From Novymonas esmeraldas (taxonomy: Eukaryota; Euglenozoa; Kinetoplastea; Trypanosomatida; Trypanosomatidae): DNA of 64,000 nucleotides. Both the position numbers and the translations under genes were made by a program. Positions within the stretch are counted from its first letter, which is position 1; each line of letters opens with the position of its first letter. Below, one piece after another: positions 27,651 through 38,040 of the stretch. The stretch covers positions 1 to 64,000 of the forward strand of contig JAECZO010000052.1 in NCBI GenBank assembly GCA_019188245.1, in the 5' to 3' direction. The notes under the pieces were generated by a model. The model worked only from the letters and a program-made list of their open reading frames with translations, was not told the DNA's origin and did not search any database.

Positions 27651-29297
27651 ATGGGTTCCCGTCCAGATGCGCTGTCGCTGCATGCCATTGCGCAGTTTTT
27701 CCAGCCGCTGTCAAAGGAGGAGGACCGGGAGCTGCGCGTCGCCGCCAGGCGTCGTGCCCGCTACACGGGGGCGTCATCTTCTTCTAATACCGACATCCTG
27801 GAGAGCGACGGGGTGAGCGCGTGGGCGGTGTCGCCACCCGTCGGAGCAACGCCTCCGCTGGCGTTCGCTGCCACGCATCCCATGTGTCGGCTGGCGTCGG
27901 AGCAGTCGCCGCCGGGTGTACTGATCGGCTACACACACTTTTTCCGGCCTCCTCCGCCGGCAGGGTCCACGACTGAGCACGTCTGGACCATCTCCGCCCC
28001 ACCGGCGCCAACACTTCGAGTGACGGTGACACGACTGCCGCTGGGCACCTGTGGGCTGGTGGAGAGCGCGTGGTGGCTTCGACGCATAGACGCCACACAC
28101 GCGCCCCTCCCGGCCGTCAGCGAGGCGGGCAGACTCGCAGTCCCCGTCGAGCACACCCGCGAGGGCATTCGTCTCATTTTGGAGCACGAGGACGTGCAGA
28201 GGCGGCGGCGGCCTCGTCGACACGGCGCGGTGCGAGATCTCCGTCGCTGTGCAGGATTGTGCACTCCTCTCCTCGGCTCACGCGAGCACCCCGTCACCGA
28301 CCAGGAACTCATGCTGACCGGTGACGCAGCGGCGATGCCGCTCGCGCAGGAGCCGCTGCCCTTCACGTCGCTGGAGCTGCAGCAGCTCTGCCTCCACCCC
28401 TCCGCCATGCGTGTGCTGCCCTGCCTGTTTGGACGCCAGATCTCCTGCGTTCTCTTGGCGCACTGCACGTGTGGGTTCGCAGAGCCGCTGATCGACCCAC
28501 TGCGCTCCCGTTATGACCCCATCGTCGCAGCCGACGGCGACGCCGATGGAATGACGGACTTCGGCGTGACCGTGTCGCTGCGGCGCAACGGCGAGGAGAC
28601 TCAGACACACTACCGATACGGCGCCAAGCATCTCTCCTACCTCGGTGTGAGCCGGTGTGGTGGGGAGGGAATGTGGGCCGCGGTGATGCTGTACTTTATC
28701 TTCCCCCAGTGCTCCAACGCCAGCACCGTGGCCACAATGCCGCTGGCTCGCCTCACCATCCTCGATATCAGCGACAACAAGGCGCTGTCGGCGAAGAGGC
28801 TGCGCCAGATGCTGCACGCGGTGTGGCGGCGCAACACCCAACTGGTGGGCACTGCTGAGGAGCGTCGCAGCTCTGTGTCAGGCGGCAGTGCTCCCTGTGC
28901 GCAGGCGGCGAGGGCGGGTCTGCGCGAGTTGAGTGTGTCGTGGACTCGCGCGATCCGGCGCGTCAAGTGGCGAGACGAGTTCGCCGGACTCGGCTGCCAT
29001 CTCCGTCGCCTCTCCCTCGCTTGCTGCAACGTCACAGGTGATGCGCTGATCGACATACTCTGCGCTGGCGAGGATGCCGCACACGCGGGCACCGTGGCGG
29101 TCCCTCCGCCTCGCGCCACACGCGCAGAGCAAAGACGGCTGCAGCTCCTCGACGTCCGATGGAACATTCAGGTGACGAGCGATACGATCCGGTCTCTGGT
29201 GGACAAACACCAGGTGCACTGCCAGCACCTACGTATCGCAGGGACCGCCATTGGCCGCGCCGAGGCGGACCTCTTCGCCAACATCACTACCCCGTAG
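27651..29297 (+). CDS. Leucine-rich-repeat protein, function unknown
   Basis: A 548-residue protein whose C-terminal third has leucine-rich (RNI-like) repeats: LTILDISDNKALSAKRLRQM from about residue 368, LRELSVSWTRA near 425, LRRLSLACCNVTGDALIDIL near 450, LQLLDVRWNIQVTSDTIRSL near 496 and LRIAGTAIG near 527. The N-terminal half has no recognised domain; it contains a basic cluster (QRRRRPRRHGAVRDLRR, near 183-200) and several Cys residues. No signal peptide or membrane helix is evident. LRR folds mediate protein-protein contacts, and trypanosomatids encode many such proteins in cytoskeletal and flagellar structures, but the partner cannot be inferred. The start is the ATG at 27651, preceded by an in-frame GTG that is unlikely to be used. 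Confidence 0.8.
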   Translation: MGSRPDALSLHAIAQFFQPLSKEEDRELRVAARRRARYTGASSSSNTDILESDGVSAWAVSPPVGATPPLAFAATHPMCRLASEQSPPGVLIGYTHFFRPPPPAGSTTEHVWTISAPPAPTLRVTVTRLPLGTCGLVESAWWLRRIDATHAPLPAVSEAGRLAVPVEHTREGIRLILEHEDVQRRRRPRRHGAVRDLRRCAGLCTPLLGSREHPVTDQELMLTGDAAAMPLAQEPLPFTSLELQQLCLHPSAMRVLPCLFGRQISCVLLAHCTCGFAEPLIDPLRSRYDPIVAADGDADGMTDFGVTVSLRRNGEETQTHYRYGAKHLSYLGVSRCGGEGMWAAVMLYFIFPQCSNASTVATMPLARLTILDISDNKALSAKRLRQMLHAVWRRNTQLVGTAEERRSSVSGGSAPCAQAARAGLRELSVSWTRAIRRVKWRDEFAGLGCHLRRLSLACCNVTGDALIDILCAGEDAAHAGTVAVPPPRATRAEQRRLQLLDVRWNIQVTSDTIRSLVDKHQVHCQHLRIAGTAIGRAEADLFANITTP

Positions 29298-31934
29298 CAG
29301 AGAGGCAGCAGACACAGTCTCTAGACGCTGCAACTCCACACGCTCTTGGATGCCCAGTCTGGTGCAGTCCTCCACACATGAGAATCGTTGACTTCAGTGA
29401 GCGTCCCCAAACAGATTCGTGATTCGGCACCGAACACCCACCAAGACACACACACACACACAAAAGAAGAAAAGAAAAAAAAAAAGAAATGATATAGTAG
29501 AGGGCAGCCGAACGCTAAATGAATCAGTGGAAGGGGGGGGGAGTAGTACCGCAGTGCGCCCCTTGCGTGTGTTTTTTTTTTCTGTACTTTTTCTTCTGCC
29601 TTTTTTTTTCTAGCTTGTGTGTCTCCTCCCGCCTCTTCACCCCCTCCCTCTCTCTCTCCATACTTCCGCTTCCTCACAGGTGTGTCTCGCTCGCACATGT
29701 GCCCACGCGTAGAAGTATGTACGCCTGTGCCTTCACACACCTGTGTGTTTTTACACACCTGTGGATGCATGTGTTTCTGCATGCTTGTTTTTTTTTTTTT
29801 TTTCCTGGCTGTATCTCTCCTTGTATGTGTTGGTCTGTTTCCATGTGCGTGTACTGATGCTGCTGATGGTGCTTGCGCCTCCACCCTTCTCACGTTTTTT
29901 TTTTCTTTCTCTCTCTCTGTCTTCTAGATCGACGCCTTTTTCATCCCAGCGCCCCGCCAAAGCTTCGACGCTGTGCACACTTTCGAGTACGGATAGGTCT
30001 CTCGCTCCCTTTCTCTATCAGATCACCTGAGAGTGTGTTTGGCGTGTACGTGTCCGTGTCCGACGTGCGCTGTCTTGCCCCTGCTCTCCCTCCCGATACG
30101 GAACAAATAGCCGGAGTGTCCAACCAACAGAAAAAAAAAAAAAAACTGTGCAAACCACCACTTGAGATGAGGTGTGTGTGGGGGAAGCCGCACCACAGCA
30201 TCATCGCCTCTCTCACATCAATGCGCACAACAAAACACAGCAATGCACAGATGATGTGGCAGTCGTCGACGCCTACGTCGCGATTTCATCGGCACCCGCA
30301 TTTTTTTTTTTTTTTTTTTTGTAGGCACTGCTGCGTACCTATGTGCTGCACCAGCAAGCGAAAGGACAACACATCTGATCTTTGTTCTCTTCTTTTGTTT
30401 GTGTTTCTCTCTGTCTTTCTACCGCCCCAACGCCTTTTGTAGCGCTCCGCCGCCCCGTGTCTGTTTGCTTGCCCGCCTGTGCATTTTGTGTCTGTTTACC
30501 CTTTTTTTTTTTTTCTCTCTGTCACTTCGACTGCCCGTGGAAGAGCGCCGCTGCTCTTCACCTCCCCCCTTCCTTCACCCCTCCACATCTCCTTCTCGGT
30601 CACGTCGCCGTGTTGTCTCTTATCTCTGTCTCTCTTTGTCTTTGCTTGCTTGCTGCCTTTTTCACTTACATCGAGCGTCAAGCGCTTCACCACCGCCTCC
30701 CCTCCCCCTCCCGGTGATCACCCCTCACGCAGTCTCAGAACCATCCACACACAGGCACGGCAAGTACCTACGGGCCGTGTCACGTGCGTGCGTGCTATCC
30801 CTCTCAGTCTCTCACTCTCTCATACCAACACCCCTTTTTCTCAACCCCACCTTTGCCTCTGTAGAACACCACGCGCTGAGATGCGTGACAGTCGCCATCG
30901 CTGGTACGGCTTCCGTGTCTCTCAACCAGCTCGAGGATGCTCCGCACAGGTACAGCACGGAGCGAGGCGAGGCTGTGAGAAGCAGTGCACAAAGTCACAC
31001 GGAAGATAGAGGGAGAGACATGTGGATGAGGGGAGCAGGTGAAGAGATGGGTGGAGAGGGAGGAGGAGGGAGACAGGAGTGGCGCAAGGGCATCTGTCTC
31101 TCTCTCTCTCTCTGCGTGGGGAGGGGGTGGAGTGTCCCATGTTTCTAGTGTTGGGTCTCTCTCTGCGCACCGCCTCCCCTCCACCTCCTTCTCTCATCGG
31201 TGGAGCCATTCTCAGTATCTTCCTCCATTATGCAGACGGAAACCCACAGGATGTCACGCGTATGAACGCACAAATGTACACATGAGTGTATCCCGGGAGT
31301 CAGACACTCTGGCACACGCAGATGGATAGACAGACACACACCATCTCTCTCTCTCTCGCTGAGTGTGAACAACATACACACATACACACAGCTATTCTAT
31401 CACTGTCCTGCTCCTTCGGCTCCCCTCCCCTTTCTCTCTTTCTCTCTACCTCTACGTCGATCATGGGCTGCCCTTGTGTTCTATATCACTTGCCGCTGTG
31501 TGTCGTATACGATCAGTGCCTCACTCGCCAGTCTCAGCCTTCACTCTCTCTCTCTGTGTTTCATTTTCTTCTGTTTGGTTATAGCTCCCGTTGTTGACGC
31601 CTATCGCTCCTCGTGCGTCCTGACCGCCACACCACCTTCACAGTCGCGCTACGGTATCACGCAGCCCCTGTGTGTCTGGAAGTCTCTGTCTCTTTCAATC
31701 TCTGTTTTTCTCTCATTCAATCAGAGTCCTCAGCCCCCTCACCCCTCGCTCACACTCACTCTGTTTCGGGAGGTCCTTGGATCTGCTTTGGTCTCGCTAG
31801 CTTGTCGCACATTCTCTGTTGTTGTTGCTGTTTTATCGCTCCAGCGGCCTGACAGACACAAAAAAACACACACAGACACACACCGAGACAAACACTTTCA
31901 CGCCCCGGGTCATACATACATCGGCAGAGCAGCG
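29298..31934. other. Intergenic spacer before ARF1 gene (2.6 kb)
   Basis: No supportable gene. It contains oligo-A near 29466-29487 and 30130-30145, T16 at 29788-29803, T20 at 30301-30320, CA/GT repeats and CT repeats near 31095-31115 and 31345-31360. A frame in phase with ARF1 is open back to about 31365 but encodes Ser/Leu/Phe-rich and Thr/His-rich sequence, and would destroy the N-terminal glycine needed for ARF myristoylation. Confidence 0.6.
31808..31844 (+). promoter_or_regulatory. Predicted trans-splice acceptor for ARF1
   Basis: A T-rich GTT repeat tract (31811-31840) ends in TCGCTCCAG with the AG at 31843-31844, 90 nt before the ATG at 31935. Confidence 0.5.
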
Positions 31935-32483
31935 ATGGGTCAGTGGCTGGCGTCCGCCTTCAGCTCCCTCATGGGGAAGCAGGAGGTGCGCATCGTCATG
32001 GTGGGCCTCGATGCGGCGGGCAAGACAACCATCATCTACAAGCTCAAGCTAGGCGAGGTGGTGACGACCACCCCGACCATCGGCTTCAATGTCGAGACGG
32101 TCGAGTACAAGAACCTGAAGTTCACCATGTGGGACGTCGGCGGTCAGCAGAAGCTGCGCTCGCTCTGGCACTACTACTACCAGGGATCGAACGGCGTCAT
32201 CTTCGTGGTCGACAGCAACGATCCGGAGCGGATGGCGCTGGCGAAGGAGGAGCTGGACAAGATCCTCGCGGAGGAAGAGCTGCGCAATGCGGTGCTGCTG
32301 GTGTTCGCGAACAAGCAGGACCTGCCCAACGCCCTCACGACGACGCAGATCACGGAGAAGCTCGGACTCTACAACGTCCGCCAACGCCGCTGGTACATCC
32401 AGGGCTGCTGCGCCACGACAGCGCAGGGCCTCTACGAGGGTCTGGACTGGATGTCCAACAACATCTCCGCCACGATGCAGTAG
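31935..32483 (+). CDS. ARF1: ADP-ribosylation factor 1 (ARF-family small GTPase)
   Basis: A 182-residue ARF GTPase, almost exactly the length of human ARF1 (181). It controls vesicle coat recruitment at the Golgi and endosomes. Gly2 follows the start Met for N-myristoylation, and the N-terminal amphipathic helix ([11 protein letters not shown]) is present. The P-loop is GLDAAGKT (residues 24-31), switch I includes Thr48 in TTPTIGFN, switch II is WDVGGQ with Gln71 (66-71), and the guanine-specificity motif is NKQD (126-129), all at canonical ARF1 numbering. [16 protein letters not shown] near the C terminus stands for the usual [12 protein letters not shown] block. These make ARF1 more likely than an ARL. 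Differences such as [10 protein letters not shown] in the interswitch-following helix are modest. It is a single copy here, and the neighbours have no evident functional link. Confidence 0.95.
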   Translation: MGQWLASAFSSLMGKQEVRIVMVGLDAAGKTTIIYKLKLGEVVTTTPTIGFNVETVEYKNLKFTMWDVGGQQKLRSLWHYYYQGSNGVIFVVDSNDPERMALAKEELDKILAEEELRNAVLLVFANKQDLPNALTTTQITEKLGLYNVRQRRWYIQGCCATTAQGLYEGLDWMSNNISATMQ

Positions 32484-33585
32484 CGCGGATCAAGAGGCGA
32501 TAAGAGTCTGCCCACGAACGTGGGGGGGGGGGGGAAGGGGATAGTAGAACGGGAGAATGGCGTTCGGTTGTGTGTTGTGTGTGTGTCTGTGTAGAGCACT
32601 TACTTGTGAGGCGGACGTTCTCACTCATACGCTGTATCTTGGTGTGCGCGAGTGACACCGCCTCGGTAGTGCCCTCTAGTCCTCTTACCCTCCCTCTTTA
32701 CTCTGAGTGTCGCTGAGTATCTGTCCGTTCGCACTACCACGATGCTGTCAGTGGTTTTCTCTTTTTTTTTTTTTTCTGTGAGCTTCTGACTCTCCTATGA
32801 GCAACTTTGGATGTGCGTGCGTGTGCCGGTGTGTGTGTGTGTCTGTGTGTGCGCTGATGTGTGCGTTTGTTTCTGCACAGGAAGCTCTGAGGGCATCCGA
32901 CCGAAGAGAAGAGGGAACAGCACTCACAAAGACGGAGATCCATCAACACCGCGACACGCCGAACCGATCCAATACACCTTTTGTTGTCGAATCCTCCTTC
33001 ACTCCGGCCCTCCCTCCCCCGACGCGGCTGCGCTGTGTGTAACTAAGGTGTATAATGAAGCTGTCAGTGCCGGGACGAGGGGGACAAAAGTGCGGGTACA
33101 CTCAAGGGAGAGGAGAGTGATGGTCAAGGTGGATGTGGCAGCAGCCGTGAAGAGCGTGAACGTGCGGCGGAGGAAAGGAGAGAAGCAGCGAGGCGCACGT
33201 CAGGAGAAGCGGCAGAGACGTAGAAGGTAGGAGTACATACAACGCTTCAGCTGCCGCGGAGAAGGACCGGGAGGACATGGTAGTGGTGGTGGTGGTGGGT
33301 GAGTGAGTGTAGGGTTGGTCTTGGGACGTATGCGTGTCGTGTGTGTGGCGCAGCGGCACGTCAACACTCCGCGGTGACTGCCTCCGTCGTGCACCGCCCT
33401 CTCCAGGCCCCAAGGCGGTAGTCAATACAGTCGTGTTCAGACTGGATACTACGGCTGTCGTGGTGACGAGGGTAGTTGATGTGCTATATGTTGAGCGGGC
33501 AACGTAGCTCCGTGTCATTTTCTTTTTTTTTTTTTGCTTTTGTGCGCCGCCACTTCGTTTGCCGTTTGTCGTTCTAAGCGAGTGT

Positions 33586-33616
<31 letters not shown>

Positions 33617-34010
33617 AGTATCTGCGAGTGTGTCTCTGTATGTCTGTTTCGTATGCGTAGCTTCTGCGTGTGTTGCTGCACGAAGAGGAAAGGACATAAG
33701 CAAACCAACACCCTCTCTACTCTCTCTTCCACCTCCCCTCCTCTGAAGGTAAAGCTGAGTCCCACCAGTGCACAGCTATCCTCGTTTGGATGGGTGCGCG
33801 TGTAGAGGCGGATGAGCTGACGTGATACTCTGCGAGCTTCCGCTCCGTCCCTCACACACACTCTCTCTCATTCCTGTCCTGCATTCTCCTTTTTTTTTTT
33901 TTTCTTGACCTTCACGTGTCTCAAGTCTCCGAGGCAAACAAAAAAACTCACATTCCCACACACACACACACCTGAAAAGAAGCCACGGTTTCGGTTCAGC
34001 GCTGCTCGTC
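32484..34010. other. Intergenic spacer before HspBP1-like gene
   Basis: No gene seen. Features are a G13 run at 32522-32534, GT repeats near 32575-32592, 32826-32850 and 33583-33616, T-rich runs near 32762-32775, 33522-33534 and 33889-33903, and a GTGGTG stretch near 33280-33298. Basic frames around 33050-33230 are compositionally biased. Confidence 0.6.
33889..33925 (+). promoter_or_regulatory. Predicted trans-splice acceptor for gene at 34011
   Basis: A T14 run within pyrimidines (33889-33905) is followed by the first AG at 33924-33925 (TCTCAAG), 85 nt before the ATG. Confidence 0.55.
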
Positions 34011-35291
34011 ATGTCGGCCGACTCGGGCGTGAATGCGGCGCTGCTGAACTTCTGCGCTCAAATCCAAGACCGTGGGGCAGGCTCGGCTGTCTCACCCGCA
34101 GCGCAGACCACAGCATCAGCCGGTGGGACGGTGGCGGCGGCGCAGAGCTCTTCGTTGACTGCTGTGGCTTCTGATGCACCACGCCCCGCAGCCGACTACG
34201 AGTGGCTTCGCGGTGCCCTCGCCTCTGTCGAGGCACCTGAGAAGCGTGTGAAGGAGCTCCTGCTCGACATGGAGAACAGAACAGCAGCGGGCGAGCAGGG
34301 GACTCTGTCGGACGAGGAGCGGCTCGACGCGCTGGCGGAGCTCAGCGACATGGTGGAGGATGTGAACTGGGCGACCGAGTTCGCGCTCATGCAAGGACCG
34401 GCACGGCTCCTTCAGGTGCTCCGTCGTGAACGCGTGTCGGCCGCGACGGCCTCGACCACAAGCACCACCGCCGCTGCAGCAGCCGGCATCCCCACCTCCG
34501 CCGCGCCTCTGCTCACCGCACTGGCCATGGTGGCTGCTCACTCCTCTCAGCTGAATGAACCGGTGCAGGCGGCCTACCAAGCCGCGCACTGGGAGGAGGT
34601 CCTTCTGCCCTTCATGAGTCATACCATCGATGCGGTGCGAGCGCTCTTGTCGCTCAACGACCCAGAGGCCATGCCCACACAAGCTACGGTGCTGCTGCGC
34701 CTTCTCGCTGCGCTGCTGCACGCCTGCAGCTGCCTCTGCCGCGATTGCCCGCCAAACACGATTGTGCTGATTCGCAACGATGGACTCGCACGTGTCGCCG
34801 ACGCGCTTCGCCTCACAGCGCGACTGCAGACCTGGGTGTCGACCGCCACCGCAGCCTCCGCGACAGGTGGGGCACCTGTGGTGGTCACCATCGCTGCGGG
34901 TGTCGGCGCCTCAGAGCATACGATGAGTGACGCCGATGCACCGGACGGCGACGACGACGTCTATGCGCCGCTGCTCAGCGTGGCAAACAAGGTGACGACA
35001 CGCGCTCTCTTCTTCACCAGCTACCTCGCCTCTACCGGCGTCTCCAGCGAGGATATCATTCAACTCACTTGCCAGCACGCGGCCAACGCGACGACTGGCG
35101 AGGCAGTTCAAAATGCTGCGGCACGCGCACTCACGGCGTTGCTGGAGAGAAGCCCCAAGGCCATAAAGGAGGCTGTGCACCTACTGATGCCGCAGCGACT
35201 GAACGAGTGGCGCACGCAACTGCAGCGCGGCGCCGGCGACGACGTCGACGAGCGCCAGCAGTTTGTGGCCGCACTGGCGCGCATCGGCTAA
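34011..35291 (+). CDS. Fes1/HspBP1-like Hsp70 nucleotide exchange factor
   Basis: A 426-residue all-helical protein resembling Fes1/HspBP1, which bind the Hsp70 ATPase domain and speed ADP release in the cytosol. The signature lies at about residues 62-140: ADYEWLRGAL, then SVEAPEKRVKELLLDM, then SDEERLDALAELSDMVEDVN, then WATEFALMQGPARLLQVL. This matches the Fes1 N-terminal module, in which a helix ending in L-D-L-VE-(I/V)-(D/N) is followed by the first armadillo-like helices. The remainder is rich in Ala/Leu helices consistent with armadillo-like repeats, with VRALLSLNDPE, LLRLLAALLHACSCL and ARALTALLERSPKAIKEAV as repeat-like segments. The N-terminal 60 residues are Ala/Ser/Thr-rich and disordered, and an Asp-rich loop (DADAPDGDDDVY, near 305-316) interrupts the repeats. 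Assignment rests on the local signature; the exact nucleotide-exchange activity is inferred. Confidence 0.78.
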   Translation: MSADSGVNAALLNFCAQIQDRGAGSAVSPAAQTTASAGGTVAAAQSSSLTAVASDAPRPAADYEWLRGALASVEAPEKRVKELLLDMENRTAAGEQGTLSDEERLDALAELSDMVEDVNWATEFALMQGPARLLQVLRRERVSAATASTTSTTAAAAAGIPTSAAPLLTALAMVAAHSSQLNEPVQAAYQAAHWEEVLLPFMSHTIDAVRALLSLNDPEAMPTQATVLLRLLAALLHACSCLCRDCPPNTIVLIRNDGLARVADALRLTARLQTWVSTATAASATGGAPVVVTIAAGVGASEHTMSDADAPDGDDDVYAPLLSVANKVTTRALFFTSYLASTGVSSEDIIQLTCQHAANATTGEAVQNAAARALTALLERSPKAIKEAVHLLMPQRLNEWRTQLQRGAGDDVDERQQFVAALARIG

Positions 35292-35761
35292 ATGGAGAGA
35301 GAGAGATACGAGGAATGGGAGGGGGAACAGCAAGAAGGGTGGCACTGTGTCAGAGGATGTCGCATCTCTTCCCCACTGTCTGTCTGTCTGTTTGTCCTTC
35401 TGTGTCTGTTCGAGTGCGTGGCTGACGTCGCTGCATCCGCGCATGGAAGTCGACCACCTCTATTAAACGACAACGAAAGCAGAGAGAGACACGAACCAAG
35501 TGCTCAGTCATCTGTGCATCCTCCGCTTTTCTCCCCACCTCCTTCCCCCTTTGTCTCTTGGTTTCGGCAGAGGACACAGTGGCCACAGCACTACATCGGG
35601 AGGAGGGGGGGGAAGGGATGGCAGACTTGAGTGCTGCGTGCGGGGACGTCCACTGCGTGGGGGAGCCACCGTCACTCGCAGAGCACCCCATCACACACAC
35701 ACACATACACACGTCTCTCTCTTCCCTCTTCCCCTCTCTCTCTCTCCCTCAGGTCACCAGG
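35292..35761. other. Short intergenic spacer before M1-like gene
   Basis: No gene seen in these 470 bases. They include GTCT repeats near 35380-35395, a G-rich patch near 35600-35615, a CA repeat near 35694-35711 and a pyrimidine tract at 35713-35750. Confidence 0.65.
35713..35752 (+). promoter_or_regulatory. Predicted trans-splice acceptor for gene at 35762
   Basis: A 38-nt almost pure CT tract ends directly in CCCTCAG with the AG at 35751-35752. The leader would be only 9 nt, which fixes the ATG at 35762 as the first usable start and excludes the upstream in-frame codons. Another AG at 35759-35760 lies directly before the ATG. The acceptor could also be farther upstream. Confidence 0.5.
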
Positions 35762-37600
35762 ATGACGCCGCCACCGACACATGTGTGGCATCCAAATGCG
35801 TGCTCCCTCCAGCTCGTCTTCCACCGCCCCACCGGTGGGGCCATTCGCGCTGGCACGACCTACCAAGGGACGTCCGTCGTCCGCTACCGACGGGAGCGCT
35901 ACACGGAATGGAGCGAGTGCCAGACCGGCGCCGACGCCGGCGTGAATGACGTCTCCGAGTACGCCGAGTTCATGCGACACCGCCGCGTCGTGGCGGAGAA
36001 GGACGCGCTGCACCTGCACGCCCTCACCACGGCCGGGGGCATCTACAAGGATGCGCGGGTGCTCGACGTGCAGAGCTACCACGTCCACTGCGTCACCGGC
36101 GGACCGAGCGGGCCGCTGAAGGTGCTCTCGGTAGAGCAGGAGGATGCGGCGGGGGCGGCAGCAGCAGCAGCAGCAGCGAGTGGTACACAGAGTGGCACCG
36201 CGGGAAAGGGGGGTAAGGGGAAGGCAAAGACAGCCAAGAAGAGTGGTGCTGCCGCGCCAGACGCCAACCCGTCTACGGCAGACGACGCGGCCACCACAGC
36301 TGGTAGTGGTGGGGTGGACTGGGGATCGAAGCTTGTGCTCTTCGAAGGCGCTGGTCGGCTACCGCCGTTCAGCGAGGTGGAGCTGACGGTGCAGTTCGTC
36401 GGCACCGTGCAGCAACACGACCACGGCGGCATCTACGCCGCGCGCGGGAGTGGCGACGGCGGCGGCGAGGACGTACCGCTGCTGACGCATCTTGAGGTGC
36501 GCTTCGCCCGCTGCGCCTTTCCGTGCCCCGACGACCCGCAGTACCGCCTCGACTGGCAGCTGCGGAGCATCCAGCTGCCCAGCGTCTTCGGCACCATCCT
36601 GACGAACGGCGAGGAGCGAGGTCGGAAGGAGCTGGTGGCGCAGCAGGCGGTGCAGGTCAGCTTCGCACCGTGTGGACCGCTGCCGGCCTACGTGTTCGCC
36701 TTCGCCTGCTTCCCAGACACCGCGCTGGACACACTGGAGGGCAGAGTGGAGGTGTGGGACCTCACGAGTGAGGTGGCTGCTGAGGGCAGAGGTATGGGTG
36801 CCTCGACCGCGATCCCGGTGCGTGTTCTCGCGCGACCGCAGGCGCGGGTGCCCCCCGCCACTCTCGAGCGCGTGTTGCACGTGACTCTCGACGCCGTCGC
36901 GGCCCTCCAGCGGCTCTTCCGTTGCCCTCTGCCGCTCCTGCAGTGCGAGCACCTCGACGTCCTGCTCGGTCCCACGATGCCGTTCATCTCCGGTATGGAG
37001 CACCACTGCTCCATCATACTGAACGAGTCCGTGTACCAAGCGGGCAAGAAGTCGGCCCACGGCGGTGGTGGGAATGCAGAGGTCGAGCAGACGGAGCTCA
37101 TCGTGCACGAGCTGGCGCACCACTGGGTCGGCAACGCGCTGGGGCTGCCCTTCTCCGTGAAGGAGGGCATCTGTCAAGTGGTGGAGCAGTGCGTCGGTGA
37201 CACGCTGCTTGGCAAGCCGATGCGGCGCTACACGGCAGACAGCGCCGCCGCAGCGACTGCGGAGGTCGAAGGAGGTGCGGCTCCGTCATCCTCCGTCACG
37301 CCTGCAGTCACGCGGGCTGGCAAGGGCGGAGGTGGCATGCACGCCTCCGAGAAGGGGCGTGAGTTCACCGGGACGTCGTACCAGCTGGCGTTGAACGCGA
37401 TCAAGCGGCTTGTGGCGGAACAAGGATTCGACGCCTTTGCCCGCTCCCTGAGTCGACTCCTGCACGACCACTACGTGAGTCCAACTGTCGCGGCGGAGGA
37501 GCAGGGCGGGGTGCCGGTGCTGCGTCGCATGGGGGTGGACGTCGCACCCCCACCGTATCTGAGCACGGAGGAGTTCCTCTCTGCGATGCAGAATCCGTGA
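35762..37600 (+). CDS. M1-family (gluzincin) aminopeptidase-like protein
   Basis: A 612-residue protein with the core signatures of M1 zinc aminopeptidases, which remove N-terminal residues from peptides. The substrate-anchoring GAMEN region appears as SGMEHHCSIILNE (Gly411-Met412-Glu413-His414). The zinc helix is HELAHHWVGN with His449, Glu450 and His453. A KEG motif (Glu468) stands where the third zinc ligand NEG is expected, and Tyr540 in TSYQLALNAIKRL may be the catalytic Tyr. The spacing from the second His to the KEG Glu is 14 residues rather than the family's usual 18. The N-terminal half reads as the beta-rich M1 domain but carries a long Ala/Gly/Lys/Ser-rich insertion (about 130-183). 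Length is shorter than classical M1 enzymes (about 850-900), with little after the catalytic domain. It could be active or a non-classical M1 relative such as a TAF2-type scaffold, but unlike TAF2 it keeps HExxH. Confidence 0.75.
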   Translation: MTPPPTHVWHPNACSLQLVFHRPTGGAIRAGTTYQGTSVVRYRRERYTEWSECQTGADAGVNDVSEYAEFMRHRRVVAEKDALHLHALTTAGGIYKDARVLDVQSYHVHCVTGGPSGPLKVLSVEQEDAAGAAAAAAAASGTQSGTAGKGGKGKAKTAKKSGAAAPDANPSTADDAATTAGSGGVDWGSKLVLFEGAGRLPPFSEVELTVQFVGTVQQHDHGGIYAARGSGDGGGEDVPLLTHLEVRFARCAFPCPDDPQYRLDWQLRSIQLPSVFGTILTNGEERGRKELVAQQAVQVSFAPCGPLPAYVFAFACFPDTALDTLEGRVEVWDLTSEVAAEGRGMGASTAIPVRVLARPQARVPPATLERVLHVTLDAVAALQRLFRCPLPLLQCEHLDVLLGPTMPFISGMEHHCSIILNESVYQAGKKSAHGGGGNAEVEQTELIVHELAHHWVGNALGLPFSVKEGICQVVEQCVGDTLLGKPMRRYTADSAAAATAEVEGGAAPSSSVTPAVTRAGKGGGGMHASEKGREFTGTSYQLALNAIKRLVAEQGFDAFARSLSRLLHDHYVSPTVAAEEQGGVPVLRRMGVDVAPPPYLSTEEFLSAMQNP

Positions 37601-38040
37601 GGGGACATCTCCTCCCAACGCTGTCGCCGCCTACTTCTCCTATCTTTTTTTTCTTTTCACTCTGGCCTCCACGGTCTCTTGTGTCAAACACAGATCCGCG
37701 CACCACCGCCTATGTTGTTTCACACCCTGAGAAACACAGTGCTCTCCTCCGCCGTTCACCCCCATCGCTGCTCCTGTCTCCTCCTCTTGGTTGCATCGTC
37801 GTAGTCCTCTCTCGCTCTCTCTCACACACACACACTCAGACACAAACTTGACGTGGAAGAGGGATTCCTCACCTTCTCTGCAAACCCGCTCACACACAAA
37901 TCTCCGTCTCTCTTTTTTTTTTTTTTTTCACTGTGTGCCCCTCGCTTCGCCACGCAGCCGCACCTCCTCTCCGCAATCACCAGACAGAAACACACTCGAC
38001 TGACCTTGCAGCTGCCTCTCAAACTGTACTCGAGACAGAC
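37601..38040. other. Short intergenic spacer before enoyl-CoA isomerase A
   Basis: No gene seen in these 440 bases. A CT/CA-rich part lies at 37806-37842 and a T16 run at about 37913-37928. Confidence 0.65.
37905..37957 (+). promoter_or_regulatory. Predicted trans-splice acceptor for gene at 38041
   Basis: A T-rich tract (37908-37928) and following pyrimidines lead to the first AG at 37956-37957 (CACGCAG), 83 nt before the ATG at 38041. Confidence 0.5.

Noticed and set aside
30399-31148. Possible gene of about 249 codons in the spacer before ARF1
   Set aside because: Ser/Leu/Pro-rich translation of pyrimidine and CT tracts, overlapped by equally long frames in other phases; no family similarity or conserved pattern.
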